Source: UBA12202 sp002691725 (GTDB lineage Bacteria > Pseudomonadota > Alphaproteobacteria > Puniceispirillales > UBA1172). Taken from it: a stretch of 64,000 bases of DNA. Position 1 is the first letter of the stretch, and each line of letters starts with the position of its first letter. The stretch lies in contig CBFIAU010000002.1 of the NCBI GenBank assembly GCA_965660675.1, positions 62,001 to 126,000 of the forward strand, written 5' to 3'. Positions 1 through 8,816 of this stretch are shown here, piece after piece. Position numbers and translations under genes: made by a program. A model generated the notes under the pieces. It was not told where the DNA came from. It saw only the letters and a program-made list of their open reading frames with translations, and did no database searches.

Positions 1-654
1 GTGCCAGTCATAGCGGCACCATCAGGGCTGGCGATTGGCGGCGGCTTTGAGGTGATTGTTCATGCGGATGAGGTGATTGCCCATGGTAATTCCGTCTTTG
101 GTTTGGTTGAGGCGGCGGTGGGTGTTGTCCCCGGTGGTGGCGGCGTTAAAGAAACGATGCGGCGGTGGCTGGATGCAACTGATGATCCTGCCGAAGCGGC
201 ATGGAAAACATGGATGCAAATTGGCTATGCGCGGACGGGAACTAGCCCAGAGGAAAGCGCGAAGATGCAATATTTCCTGCCTCACCGCGATCATATGGAA
301 ATGAACCGTGATAAGCTCTTGGCTAGTGCGATGGAACGCATTGCTGCTATCCATGCTAAGGGCTACAAGCAATCACTCGCCCCTGAGCTGACATTACCGG
401 GTGCTGGATTGCGCCAAAAAATGTCGGAGTTTATGGATAAGGGCATTGCTGACGGGATGTTTTTCCCCCATGACAAAACCGTCGCTATGGCGGTCGCAAG
501 TATTGTTGTCAGCGATACAGATGCGCCTGAAACGGTATCCGAGAAAGCGATGTTTGCACGTGAAAGACGGGCTTTTATAGACCTCGCCAAAACACAAGAA
601 ACCCTGGAGCGTATTGCCATGCTGATGGAAAAGGGGCAATCTATCAGAAATTAA
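1..654 (+). CDS. 3-hydroxyacyl-CoA dehydrogenase / enoyl-CoA hydratase, C-terminal part (5' end outside window)
   Basis: This is the last 217 residues of a protein whose reading frame is open at base 1, so the true start lies upstream. The visible part begins with a crotonase-type segment (AAPSGLAIGGGFEV, then VEAAVGVVPGGGG), which forms the oxyanion hole and substrate pocket in enoyl-CoA hydratases. In FadN-type fusions the NAD-dependent 3-hydroxyacyl-CoA dehydrogenase domain comes first and the crotonase domain last, so this is most likely a FadN-like beta-oxidation protein. It is followed after 32 bases by an acyl-CoA synthetase on the same strand, which fits a fatty-acid degradation operon. 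The N-terminal domain cannot be seen, so a stand-alone hydratase is not excluded. Confidence 0.8.
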   Translation: MPVIAAPSGLAIGGGFEVIVHADEVIAHGNSVFGLVEAAVGVVPGGGGVKETMRRWLDATDDPAEAAWKTWMQIGYARTGTSPEESAKMQYFLPHRDHMEMNRDKLLASAMERIAAIHAKGYKQSLAPELTLPGAGLRQKMSEFMDKGIADGMFFPHDKTVAMAVASIVVSDTDAPETVSEKAMFARERRAFIDLAKTQETLERIAMLMEKGQSIRN

Positions 655-686
655 GGTTATAAAAAACTAATTGAGAGGATAGTAAC

Positions 687-2330
687 ATGACAAATCCATA
701 TGATGATTTTCCGGCGGTGCAAGCAAATTATGTTCCTTTATCGCCATTGTCATTTTTGCCGCGCGCGGCATCTATCTATCCCCATGGTGAAGCGATTATT
801 CACGGCAAGCGGCGCTATTCATGGAGTGAGACTTTCGCCCGATGTAGGCGTTTAGCAACAGGTCTCAATGCTATCGGTATCAGCAAAGGCGATACGGTTT
901 CTATTATCTGCCCCAATATCCCTGAAATGGTGGAGGCGCATTTTGGTGTGCCTGCTAGTGGCGGTGTCCTGAATGCTATTAACACGCGGCTTGATGCTGA
1001 GACTATTGCTTATATCTTGACTCATGGTGGATGCAAGGTGTTGCTGGTTGATCAAGAGTTTGCAGCAACAGCAACTGAGGCGCTTGCCGCCATGGATGCC
1101 GCAGATGCCGCCGCGATCACAGTGATTGATATTATCGACAGCGAATATGACGGCAATGTTAAGCCGATCGGAGTATGTGATTATGAGGCGTTGCTGGCCA
1201 AAGGCAATGTCAGCGACCCGTGGCGTCTGCCCGAAAATGAATGGGATGCAATGACGCTGAATTACACCTCCGGCACAACCAACCGGCCGAAAGGTGTGGT
1301 CTATCATCATCGCGGCGCCTATCTTTTATCCAAGGGAACGGCGTGTGACTGGTTTATTGCCAAACGCCCGCGCTATCTGGCGCTTGTTCCGTTATTCCAT
1401 TGTAATGGCTGGGGACATAGCTGGACAATGGCGGCGATTGGTGGAACGATTATTGGTGCGCGTACGGTTTCTGCGAAGGTCATTTTTGATGCGATTGCTG
1501 ATAATGGAGTGACGCATTTTGGCGGTGCGCCTATTGTTCTATCCATGATTATCAATGCTGATGATGCAGAAAAGCGGCCTGTCCCTGAAGGTATTCAAGT
1601 CATAACGGCTGGCGCGCCGCCGCCACCTGCGGTCATCACCCAGATGGAAGCTTTAGGTTTTGAAGTCACGCATGTCTATGGGCTGACCGAAACATATGGT
1701 CATGTGACGATGAATGTCTGGCATGAAGAATGGGATCAAGACAGTAATAAAAACCGTGATCTGCTGCTTGCTCGGCAAGGCGTCGCCATGTCTTTCCTTG
1801 AGCATCAAGATGTCGTTAACACAGAGACGATGGAGCCTGTTCCAGCAGATGGTGAGACCATTGGTGAGATTGTTTTTCGCGGTAATACCGTGATGAAGGG
1901 ATATTTCAAAAATCAGGAGGCGACTGACGAAGCCTTTAAGGGCGGCTATTTCCATTCTGGTGATTTAGCGGTTAAGCATCCTGATGGTTATGTTCAGATC
2001 ATGGACAGGCTGAAAGATATTATCATTTCAGGTGGCGAAAATATCTCGTCGGTTGAGGTTGAGGCAACCTTGCATAAGCATCCGGCGGTGGCGTTGGCGG
2101 CGGTGGTTGCGATGGCTGATGAGAAATGGGGTGAGGTGCCATGCGCCTTTGTTGAACTGAAAGGTGACATTGCCCCTGGCGAAGATGAGCTGATTGCGTT
2201 TTGCCGTGAGCATATGGCGTCTTATAAGCGGCCGAAGAAAATTGTCTTCACAACCATCCCAAAAACGGCAACAGGAAAGATGCAAAAATTTGAATTGCGG
2301 CGGATGCTAAAAGATGGTGATTTTAGCTGA
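687..2330 (+). CDS. Acyl-CoA synthetase (AMP-forming), DmdB/medium-chain type
   Basis: This 547-residue ANL-family ligase activates a carboxylic acid to its CoA thioester through an acyl-adenylate. The AMP-binding loop YTSGTTNRPKGV lies near residue 195. The segment PLFHCNGWGHSW near 232 and the YGLTETYG motif follow. The C-terminal PKTATGKMQK motif carries the catalytic lysine. The length and the FHCNGWGH segment resemble the family that includes methylmercaptopropionate-CoA ligase (DmdB) and medium-chain fatty acyl ligases, so the substrate is open. A purine-rich stretch (gagaggatagta) precedes the ATG. It follows the beta-oxidation gene and overlaps the convergent DUF1289 gene by 8 bases. 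With a DMSP lyase in the same window a role in DMSP-derived acids is possible, but that is inference. Confidence 0.93.
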   Translation: MTNPYDDFPAVQANYVPLSPLSFLPRAASIYPHGEAIIHGKRRYSWSETFARCRRLATGLNAIGISKGDTVSIICPNIPEMVEAHFGVPASGGVLNAINTRLDAETIAYILTHGGCKVLLVDQEFAATATEALAAMDAADAAAITVIDIIDSEYDGNVKPIGVCDYEALLAKGNVSDPWRLPENEWDAMTLNYTSGTTNRPKGVVYHHRGAYLLSKGTACDWFIAKRPRYLALVPLFHCNGWGHSWTMAAIGGTIIGARTVSAKVIFDAIADNGVTHFGGAPIVLSMIINADDAEKRPVPEGIQVITAGAPPPPAVITQMEALGFEVTHVYGLTETYGHVTMNVWHEEWDQDSNKNRDLLLARQGVAMSFLEHQDVVNTETMEPVPADGETIGEIVFRGNTVMKGYFKNQEATDEAFKGGYFHSGDLAVKHPDGYVQIMDRLKDIIISGGENISSVEVEATLHKHPAVALAAVVAMADEKWGEVPCAFVELKGDIAPGEDELIAFCREHMASYKRPKKIVFTTIPKTATGKMQKFELRRMLKDGDFS

Positions 2331-3111
2331 TCACCGTCGCCGGTGATAACAGCATTAGCCCCAGCACATAACTTTCTGGCAAGACTAATCCATTTGGCAT
2401 ATCTGCCATCTTGCCAAAATCCGGTGCTGGATGATCGCGCATCTGAATTTCGGCCTCGGCAATGACGCTTTCCATCTTGATGCTAGTCGCATCCCTCGCG
2501 TCAGGATTTGCCGATATCCGCATCAGCTCCGATAGATATAGCGTGTTGGTATAACCGCCGCTTTGTGGCCGTTGATGCCAGCCTTCCTGCCGTTCAATGC
2601 GAATACGTGGCGTCACTAGCGCAATGGGAAGCTGTGCCATATCCTCATCTAACCGATGCCCAGCGGGAGCCCATAAAACGGCACGCATTTTAATATCACT
2701 GGCAAGAGTGATAGTGACAGATTGGTCGGCATTAGTGGCAGATAGCCCTTCAAGATGACGATCTGTGGCGGCATGAAATCTGCTGCCGCCAAGCATCCAA
2801 CTGCCGCCATCATGAAGCCGCTTATGAGCCAGTTCTAAAATGGCTTCTTGCGATAGCGGCAAGCGCATGGTCTTGATACCGGCTGAGGCCAGGCTTTTTG
2901 GTAATTCATGCCAGCGCTGCAATCGTATATCCGGGTCAGCCTCACGCCATCCCTCAACCTCATCATGCGGTCGGTGGCAACCGCTGCAATCCTGGCTCGC
3001 CGAATGATCACAAACACCAACACAAGGGCTATGTGAAGCGGAGCTAAAAGCCAGCGCATCAGTTAGCATATGGCGATAGGGGGTATCGGTTTTACTCATC
3101 AATCTACTCAT
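2323..3111 (-). CDS. DUF1289 protein with an unrecognised C-terminal domain
   Basis: The N-terminal part has the DUF1289 Cys pattern: PCVGVC, then CSGCHR, then W about ten residues later (residues ~28-57). Four cysteines in this spacing suggest a small metal-binding fold. Most DUF1289 proteins are only 60-100 residues; this one has 262, and I do not recognise the remaining ~190 residues. They contain no clear membrane segment or catalytic motif. The function is unknown. The 3' end overlaps the acyl-CoA synthetase gene by 8 bases, tail to tail. A second possible start lies four codons in. Confidence 0.75.
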   Translation of the reverse strand: MSRLMSKTDTPYRHMLTDALAFSSASHSPCVGVCDHSASQDCSGCHRPHDEVEGWREADPDIRLQRWHELPKSLASAGIKTMRLPLSQEAILELAHKRLHDGGSWMLGGSRFHAATDRHLEGLSATNADQSVTITLASDIKMRAVLWAPAGHRLDEDMAQLPIALVTPRIRIERQEGWHQRPQSGGYTNTLYLSELMRISANPDARDATSIKMESVIAEAEIQMRDHPAPDFGKMADMPNGLVLPESYVLGLMLLSPATVIS

Positions 3112-3129
3112 CAGTTATACTCACCAGTT

Positions 3130-4104
3130 TTACGCACCGTTATTACTTAGGGGGGGGTTATTCTTAATCAAACCAAGCTCGGTTTCTTCTATCAGAATAT
3201 TGGCCAAGCCTGCGTCATAATCTGGATAGAGCAAATCCAGTCCCAGCTCAGATTTAAGACGAGTCGAGTCTACGCATCTCGCGGTTGCATAAAAACTTCG
3301 TGCCATTGGCGACATATCCGCATCAGCAAAATCCACAGGCGCAGGCGCATCCATGTTTAACATTGCGGCGGCTCGCCTGATAACATCACCAGCCTCACAA
3401 GGGCTGCCATCGGCGCAGTTGAGTATCCGCTGAGGGGCAGGATTATCCATCGCCGCCATCATAATTCGCGCCAGATCAGCAACATGAATACGGTTAAATA
3501 AATGCCCCGGCTTACGAATAATCCGCGCTTTTCCAGCCAGCAGAGCCTGAAACGCTGAGCGGCCTGCCCCATAGATACCAGCAGCACGAAAAATCTCTGC
3601 ATCAAGCTGATCTTGCCATGCACGTTCGGCTTGTCGTCGCCATTGGCCACGTTTTGAAATCGCCTCTGTCGGGCTGTCCTCGTTCACCCAGCCGCCATCA
3701 GACTCAGTATAGACGCTGGTCGCAGAAATATAGCCAGCCCATAAGCCATGCTGGGCCTTAATCGCTTTCAGTGCCGCACCATGCGCTGCTAACACAGGAT
3801 CAGTACCGCCAATGACGGCGATTGATGAGACTACATGCGTGATGCCAGCAAAGGCCTGTTCAGGGTTGTCTAACGGCTCATCCGCAGAAAACCGAAAAAC
3901 CTCAACCGCATCTGGCAAGGCATTGATACCGCTGTCAGGGCGCAAGCCATGACGTTTAGTGCCGCGCACGCGCCAGCCTTTATCCAAGAGCTTGCGTGCC
4001 AGCATAGTGCCAGTAAAGCCAAGTCCAAAAATAAATATACATGGTTGATAAGACATCATCAGAAGATTAGCTTTTTCCATCATCTTGGCAAGATGAATTT
4101 CCAT
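3130..4104 (-). CDS. NAD(P)-binding epimerase/SDR-like protein (YeeZ type)
   Basis: This protein of up to 324 residues has an N-terminal Rossmann fold with the glycine motif IFIFGLGFTGTMLARKLL, and a GTKR segment after the second strand, as in atypical SDRs of the NAD-dependent epimerase family related to YeeZ. The region SATSVYTESDGGWVNEDSP corresponds to the Ser/Tyr area of epimerases. No substrate can be named. The longest reading frame begins at 4104, but neither it nor the internal ATGs at about 4059/4056 has a strong ribosome binding site. The internal start would put the Rossmann motif close to the N-terminus, as is usual. It lies 18 bases upstream of the DUF1289 gene on the same strand, so the two may be co-transcribed. 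Confidence 0.82.
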   Translation of the reverse strand: MEIHLAKMMEKANLLMMSYQPCIFIFGLGFTGTMLARKLLDKGWRVRGTKRHGLRPDSGINALPDAVEVFRFSADEPLDNPEQAFAGITHVVSSIAVIGGTDPVLAAHGAALKAIKAQHGLWAGYISATSVYTESDGGWVNEDSPTEAISKRGQWRRQAERAWQDQLDAEIFRAAGIYGAGRSAFQALLAGKARIIRKPGHLFNRIHVADLARIMMAAMDNPAPQRILNCADGSPCEAGDVIRRAAAMLNMDAPAPVDFADADMSPMARSFYATARCVDSTRLKSELGLDLLYPDYDAGLANILIEETELGLIKNNPPLSNNGA

Positions 4105-4115
4105 TACGGTTGCGA

Positions 4116-4160
4116 TTAGCCCATTGCGCTTGCGGTTAGCCCATTGCGCTTGCGTTTAGC
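4116..4160. repeat. 20-bp tandem repeat, 2.25 copies
   Basis: The unit ttagcccattgcgcttgcgg occurs at 4116-4135 and, with one change at its last base, at 4136-4155, followed by ttagc. It lies between the divergent starts of the epimerase-like gene and the SCO1 gene, so it sits inside the shared promoter region. Confidence 0.9.
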
Positions 4161-4210
4161 AAAGGTTATGACAAGATAACTTAATCAAAAACGATAATAA
4201 AGAGGCGGCT

Positions 4211-4828
4211 ATGATACCGGTAAAATTAGGGGCAAAATTACGTGTAATAATGATGGCGGTTGCGATATTAGCCGTCGCCAGCATTGCCGCAACGTCGCTT
4301 TATATGCTGACAGATCGGCTCGCCAGAGACACCATGGAGCCGTTTTTCCCACATTTGGCTGATGCGCCTTTTGAATTGCAATCAGCTAGCGGCGGCATGA
4401 TCAGCCAGCGTGATTTAATTGGTCAGCCGCAGCTCATGTTTTTTGGGTTCACGCATTGCCCAGAGATTTGCCCAACAACGCTATATCGGATGTCCAGCAT
4501 CGCTGAGCGACTGGCTGCGACCGAACAGCTAGGCATTGTTTTTGTGACGGTTGACCCGGATAGAGATAGCGCCGCATTATTAGCTGATTACATCAGCAAT
4601 TTTGCCCCCAATATAACAGCATTAACAGGACCCGCTGAGGCAGTTCAGCAACTGACTAATCATTATCGGGTTGTCGTCCAGAAAGTTGATCTGGATGATG
4701 GTGATTATACTGTTGATCATACGGCCTCTGTCTTCATGTTCGACCGTGAGGGCAGGTTTTCAGGCCTCATCGCATGGGGTGAGGCTGATGCAATGATAGA
4801 GGAAAAAATCAAAAGGCTGATTAATTGA
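4211..4828 (+). CDS. SCO1/SenC/PrrC family copper chaperone
   Basis: This 205-residue membrane-anchored thioredoxin-fold protein belongs to the Sco family, which delivers copper or reduces the CuA site of cytochrome c oxidase. A single N-terminal membrane segment (residues ~11-32) would place the domain in the periplasm. The copper-binding CxxxC is at Cys83 and Cys87 (THCPEICPTT), and the third ligand is His170 (YTVDHTAS). All three ligands are present, so a functional metallochaperone is expected. The ATG follows an AGAGG ribosome binding site. The FAD monooxygenase gene begins 23 bases downstream and is probably in the same transcript. No oxidase genes are nearby. Confidence 0.93.
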   Translation: MIPVKLGAKLRVIMMAVAILAVASIAATSLYMLTDRLARDTMEPFFPHLADAPFELQSASGGMISQRDLIGQPQLMFFGFTHCPEICPTTLYRMSSIAERLAATEQLGIVFVTVDPDRDSAALLADYISNFAPNITALTGPAEAVQQLTNHYRVVVQKVDLDDGDYTVDHTASVFMFDREGRFSGLIAWGEADAMIEEKIKRLIN

Positions 4829-4851
4829 GGCAGATAGGTTAGATTAGTCAT

Positions 4852-6015
4852 ATGGCAGAGCAGGTGATCATAATTGGTAATGGTGGGGCAGGGCTGGCGA
4901 TGGCGTTAGCCTTGGCTAAGGCAAATCACCAAGTCACGATTATTGGCGCCAAACAGGCGCCGGCTGATCGCATGTTAGGCGGTGTCCAAATGGCCGCAAA
5001 TGGCTGGTCAGCTTTGCGTGATCTTGGCTGTTATGACGCGGTTTGGGAATACGCCAAACGACTTGAGCTAATGCGGATTATGACGCTGTCACATGGTCAT
5101 ACCTTGGTTAGCATGCCGCTTGATGAAGCCCATCAGCGTCAGCCTTATGCGTCAGTAACACGGCAAGGGTTGATTAAAGCCATGTCGGATAGGGCGCTGG
5201 CATCACCTTTTATCACCCATGTCACGGCTGAGGTTACGCATATCGAAAGCCATGCCGCGCAAGCCGTCGTTTTTGACAGTAATGAGCAGGAATATCAAGC
5301 TGATTGGGTGTTTGGCGCGGATGGCATGATGGGCCTATGCCGGCAATATGTAGATGGTGGTGATATCGTGAAGCCAAAGCAGGCTAGCCGCACGGCGCAT
5401 CGGTTTTTGGTGCCGCTTGATCATCTGCCAGCAGTAATGGCATCGGCCTCAACGAGTGTCTGGCTTGGCCGCGCCGGGCATATTGTTCATTACCCGTTAT
5501 CGAATGGCATGCTTAATTTGGTTGTCATCACCCATAATAGCATTAATGGACGCACAAATGGTCATGACAAGTGCTGGGCATTGGCGGAACAGCTGCTTGG
5601 CGCCCATCCGTCACTTGATATCAGTCACCCTTCGCTAGCAAGGGAACAGGCGCATATGATGGCGTTACAGTCATGGCCACGCTGTGATAGCTGGGTCAGA
5701 GATCGTGTCGTTGTCACCGGTGATAGCGCTCACCAGATGCCGCCGCATTTAGCGCAAGGGACGGGGCAAGCGCTGATTGATGCGGCAAGTTTGGGGCGCT
5801 GTCTGGCCGATGGCAAAACCATTGCAAATGCTATTCCGCAATGGGCTGGCCAGAGGATGCGGCGGATTAGAGCGGTGTTAGCATCCGCCGATCAAGCAGG
5901 TGCAGTCTTTGCACCGCCGCCGTTATTATCGCCAATCAGAGATGTGATGGTTGGTCTTGGCGGCATGGCGATTATGCCGCGTATCCTGGATAAGATTTGG
6001 TCAGATCAGTTATAA
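4852..6015 (+). CDS. FAD-dependent aromatic-type monooxygenase (PF01494 family)
   Basis: This 387-residue flavoprotein has an N-terminal dinucleotide-binding motif (IIGNGGAGLAMALA) and the second FAD-contacting motif typical of class A hydroxylases, VVTGDSAHQMPPHLAQGTGQALIDA, near residue 288. Family members use NAD(P)H and O2 to hydroxylate aromatic rings or quinone precursors (salicylate hydroxylase, UbiH/VisC). The substrate cannot be told from the sequence. It follows the SCO1 gene by 23 bases, so a link to the respiratory chain or quinones is conceivable but unproven. Its stop codon lies next to a convergent hairpin terminator. Confidence 0.86.
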   Translation: MAEQVIIIGNGGAGLAMALALAKANHQVTIIGAKQAPADRMLGGVQMAANGWSALRDLGCYDAVWEYAKRLELMRIMTLSHGHTLVSMPLDEAHQRQPYASVTRQGLIKAMSDRALASPFITHVTAEVTHIESHAAQAVVFDSNEQEYQADWVFGADGMMGLCRQYVDGGDIVKPKQASRTAHRFLVPLDHLPAVMASASTSVWLGRAGHIVHYPLSNGMLNLVVITHNSINGRTNGHDKCWALAEQLLGAHPSLDISHPSLAREQAHMMALQSWPRCDSWVRDRVVVTGDSAHQMPPHLAQGTGQALIDAASLGRCLADGKTIANAIPQWAGQRMRRIRAVLASADQAGAVFAPPPLLSPIRDVMVGLGGMAIMPRILDKIWSDQL

Positions 6016-6049
6016 AAAAACCCGCAAACAGTCATGCCGCTTGCGGGTT
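6013..6049 (-). terminator. Intrinsic terminator of the Bax-inhibitor-like gene
   Basis: A 9-bp stem, aacccgcaa (6019-6027) with ttgcgggtt (6041-6049), is followed on the minus strand by a run of seven T. It begins 22 bases past the stop of the minus-strand gene. On the plus strand the A-run lies before the stem, so it is a weaker terminator in that direction. Confidence 0.85.
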
Positions 6050-6070
6050 CATATCAAAGGTTACTCAATT

Positions 6071-6814
6071 TTATTCGCGGTTGCCGATCAGCTGGATCAG
6101 GAACAGGAACATATTGATGAAATCGAGATAAAGCCGAAGCGCGCCATGAATGGATTTTTTCTGCGCCTCGCTATAACTATCAGAAGCCAGATACATCATT
6201 TTAATTTTCTGTGTATCATAGGCTGTCAGGCCAGCAAAAATCAGAACACCGCCAACGCTAATCAACAAGCTCATGCCCATTGAGCCCATAAACATATTGA
6301 CGATCATAGCGAGCAAGAGCCCAACAACACCAATCATGAGAAAGGCACCAAGCGGGCCAAGATCACGTTTTGTCGTGTAGCCATAGATGCTGAGTGAGGC
6401 AAAGGCAGCTGCTGTGATAAAGAAGGCTCGTGCAACGCTCTCACCAGTGTAGACAATCAACAATGATGACAGAGAAACTCCCATCAGCGCGGCAAAGGTA
6501 TAAAACACGCCCTGTGCTTTTGATACTGACATCGCATGGATACGCGCAGACAGCCAGAACACCATAGCAAGAGGCGCCAAAACAACAACCCATTTCAATG
6601 GTGATAGATAAAGCGCCTGACCAAGCGGGGTCAGCAAAGTGCTACCGCCAACTTGAGCTGACACGGTTAGCATTTTTGTGCCGTAAGCGGCAAGGCCAGT
6701 TAAAGCAAGCGCAGTGGTCATATAATTATAGACCCCTAGCATGTAGCTCCGCAAGCCTTGGTCAATGGCGGCTTGGTCGGCTACGGTTGAATTCATATAA
6801 CGATGGTCGTTCAT
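6071..6814 (-). CDS. Bax inhibitor-1/YccA family membrane protein
   Basis: This 247-residue protein is highly hydrophobic, with about seven membrane segments. The BI-1 signature near the end reads LTAYDTQKIKMMY, with conserved Asp/Gln/Lys, and the C-terminal segment is ALRLYLDFINMFLFLIQLIGNRE. Bacterial relatives include YbhL, YccA (an FtsH modulator) and the calcium-leak protein YetJ. The start follows GGAGGATGAC. It is monocistronic, with a hairpin terminator just downstream. The exact role in this organism is unknown. Confidence 0.95.
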   Translation of the reverse strand: MNDHRYMNSTVADQAAIDQGLRSYMLGVYNYMTTALALTGLAAYGTKMLTVSAQVGGSTLLTPLGQALYLSPLKWVVVLAPLAMVFWLSARIHAMSVSKAQGVFYTFAALMGVSLSSLLIVYTGESVARAFFITAAAFASLSIYGYTTKRDLGPLGAFLMIGVVGLLLAMIVNMFMGSMGMSLLISVGGVLIFAGLTAYDTQKIKMMYLASDSYSEAQKKSIHGALRLYLDFINMFLFLIQLIGNRE

Positions 6815-6944
6815 GTCATCCTCCGATTCGTTCGAGCAGGTTCATCCTGAAGTTAAGATAACCATTACTTGTGGCGATTTCAAGACAAACCGATCATGAA
6901 GCTGATCATAAAGACAATAAGGGGTTTTTCTTTAATTTGCCTGC

Positions 6945-8117
6945 TCAGGCGGTTATGGCTTTCACCTGACTTTTCCGCAATCGTTCTGATGTGGTTTTAA
7001 GCTGGCCGCAAGCGGCTAGAATATCCTCGCCTCTAGGGGTGCGAATAGGGCTTGCATATCCGGCTTTCATCACAATAGCGGCAAAACGGTCAATACGGTC
7101 ATCGCTTGACCGTTCATACCCGCTTCCCGGCCATGGATTGAAAGGGATCAGATTGATTTTTGACGGAATACCCTTAATCAATTTGACCAGCGCCCGCGCC
7201 TCATCATCGCTATCATTAATACCGTTAAGCATGACATATTCCCATGTTATGCGCCGCGCATTCGATAAAACAGGATAATTATTACAGGCGTTGATAAGGG
7301 TTTTGAGTGGATATTTTCGGTTAATTGGCACCAGCACATCACGCAACGCATCATTGGTCGCATGTAGCGATATAGCCAGATTAACCCCCAATTCATCCCC
7401 GCAGCGGATAATCTCAGGCACAATACCAGAGGTTGATAGAGTGATGCGCCGTTTCGATAAGCCAATGCCCTCGCCACTCATGATAATCTTTAAGGCTTTT
7501 GCCACATTATCATAGTTAAATAACGGCTCACCCATTCCCATCATGACAATATTTGTCAGCCGTCTGCCATCATGGGTGGCTGGCCATTCCCCTAATTCAT
7601 CCATGGCGATCAGCACTTGGCCAGTGATCTCGGCGGTGGTTAAGTTGCGGACTAATCGCTGAGTGCCAGTGTGACAAAACGTACAGGTCAAGGTGCAGCC
7701 AACTTGCGATGATACGCAAAGCGTGCCTCTATCATCTTCAGGAATATAGACGGCCTCAGCCTCATTTCCATCGGCAAAACGCAGCAACCACTTGATCGTC
7801 CCATCGGTTGATTTCTGTCTGCTGGTAATTGTTGGCCGCGTGATCATCATCTGCCCAGCCAGCCGCTCACGGACAGGTTTTGCTAAATCTGTCATATCAT
7901 CAAATCGCGTCAAGCCATGACGCCAGACCCAGCGCCAGACTTGCTTGGCGCGAAAACCTGGCAATCCAAGCGCGGTCATGGCTTGGTTTAGATCATCCGC
8001 GTCACATCCGGTTAAATCCAGGAGTGCTGGTGATGCTGGATCAGATACAGCAATGGCTTTTTCGGCGTCATCAGGAGCTTCTGCATCATCAGGGGGCGCA
8101 GGGCTTACTTTGGACAT
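6945..8117 (-). CDS. rlmN: Dual-specificity 23S rRNA/tRNA (adenine C2) methyltransferase RlmN
   Basis: This 390-residue radical SAM enzyme methylates C2 of A2503 in 23S rRNA and of A37 in some tRNAs. The iron-sulfur motif CTLTCTFC gives Cys141, Cys145 and Cys148. The two cysteines used in the ping-pong mechanism are also present: Cys134 (GTLCVSSQVG) and a Cys near residue 370 (AACGQL). The motif MGMGEPLFNYDNV is typical. The first ~30 residues are rich in Asp, Ala and Pro and look like a non-conserved extension. The start overlaps the end of the IalB-like gene by 13 bases, so the two are translationally coupled. Confidence 0.97.
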   Translation of the reverse strand: MSKVSPAPPDDAEAPDDAEKAIAVSDPASPALLDLTGCDADDLNQAMTALGLPGFRAKQVWRWVWRHGLTRFDDMTDLAKPVRERLAGQMMITRPTITSRQKSTDGTIKWLLRFADGNEAEAVYIPEDDRGTLCVSSQVGCTLTCTFCHTGTQRLVRNLTTAEITGQVLIAMDELGEWPATHDGRRLTNIVMMGMGEPLFNYDNVAKALKIIMSGEGIGLSKRRITLSTSGIVPEIIRCGDELGVNLAISLHATNDALRDVLVPINRKYPLKTLINACNNYPVLSNARRITWEYVMLNGINDSDDEARALVKLIKGIPSKINLIPFNPWPGSGYERSSDDRIDRFAAIVMKAGYASPIRTPRGEDILAACGQLKTTSERLRKSQVKAITA

Positions 8118-8656
8118 AATGTATTGATCGCCTTATAGGCGGCGGTGAAACCTGATAGCGAATAAATATCAATCGTTTTATTGCCACGGCTCGAAATGCC
8201 TGTCACCGTCAGTTTTTTGCCGCGCCGCATCCCCGCAATCATCTTTGAAGCTTCATTTTCATACGCCCAAGCATAATTGCCATCAATGTAGAGTTTATGA
8301 ATTTTCCCATCAATATTGAATATGACTTCGGATTGATCCCGATAGCGATAGCCAGCATAGGTGCTAATCTCATTGCGTGAGCTGTTTCTATGCGTCACAT
8401 ATATTCGTGTCTTACCACGGTTATTGCGGTCATATTCCCCTTTAAATTGCTTTGGGATGCTCGTGATGAAACACTGTTTCTGGCTACCTTTTCCATGGAC
8501 ATGGGCTTCCCAATCCTTATGGACACTTGCGGGGTTACTTTTAGATTGGGCATAGACTGGCACAGCAAACATCGCCGTCATTAGCATCAGTATCGCTATT
8601 GTTAACGCTGAAATGCGCCATGTATCTTTGGCTAATTGGACCACTGTTACGATCAT
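8105..8656 (-). CDS. IalB-like (invasion-associated locus B family) secreted protein
   Basis: This 183-residue protein has an N-terminal hydrophobic segment (about residues 15-36, ending ...VPVYAQS) that looks like a signal peptide. The mature part starts KDWEAHVHGKGSQKQCFITSIPKQ, a pattern of the IalB family, and ends with a second Cys (NTLCPK). The family is common in non-pathogenic alphaproteobacteria, where its role is not settled; the name comes from Bartonella. It is probably periplasmic. It lies directly upstream of rlmN with a 13-base overlap. Confidence 0.8.
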   Translation of the reverse strand: MIVTVVQLAKDTWRISALTIAILMLMTAMFAVPVYAQSKSNPASVHKDWEAHVHGKGSQKQCFITSIPKQFKGEYDRNNRGKTRIYVTHRNSSRNEISTYAGYRYRDQSEVIFNIDGKIHKLYIDGNYAWAYENEASKMIAGMRRGKKLTVTGISSRGNKTIDIYSLSGFTAAYKAINTLCPK

Positions 8657-8816
8657 TCTTTCAACCTTTATCCGTTTAACGTTGCTAAACTCTCAATAAT
8701 GAGGAAAAAGGGCAATCCTTTATCATATTACTTTATACTCATTTTCCCAAACTTTTCCTACTGTCAATCTATACTTTTATTCATCAAAGCGGCATTCATT
8801 TGAGCCAGCAAAGGGG

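Noticed and set aside
22..372. Long minus-strand frame inside the crotonase gene
   Set aside because: It is a shadow of a strongly supported coding frame, with His/Arg/Cys-rich composition typical of antisense frames.
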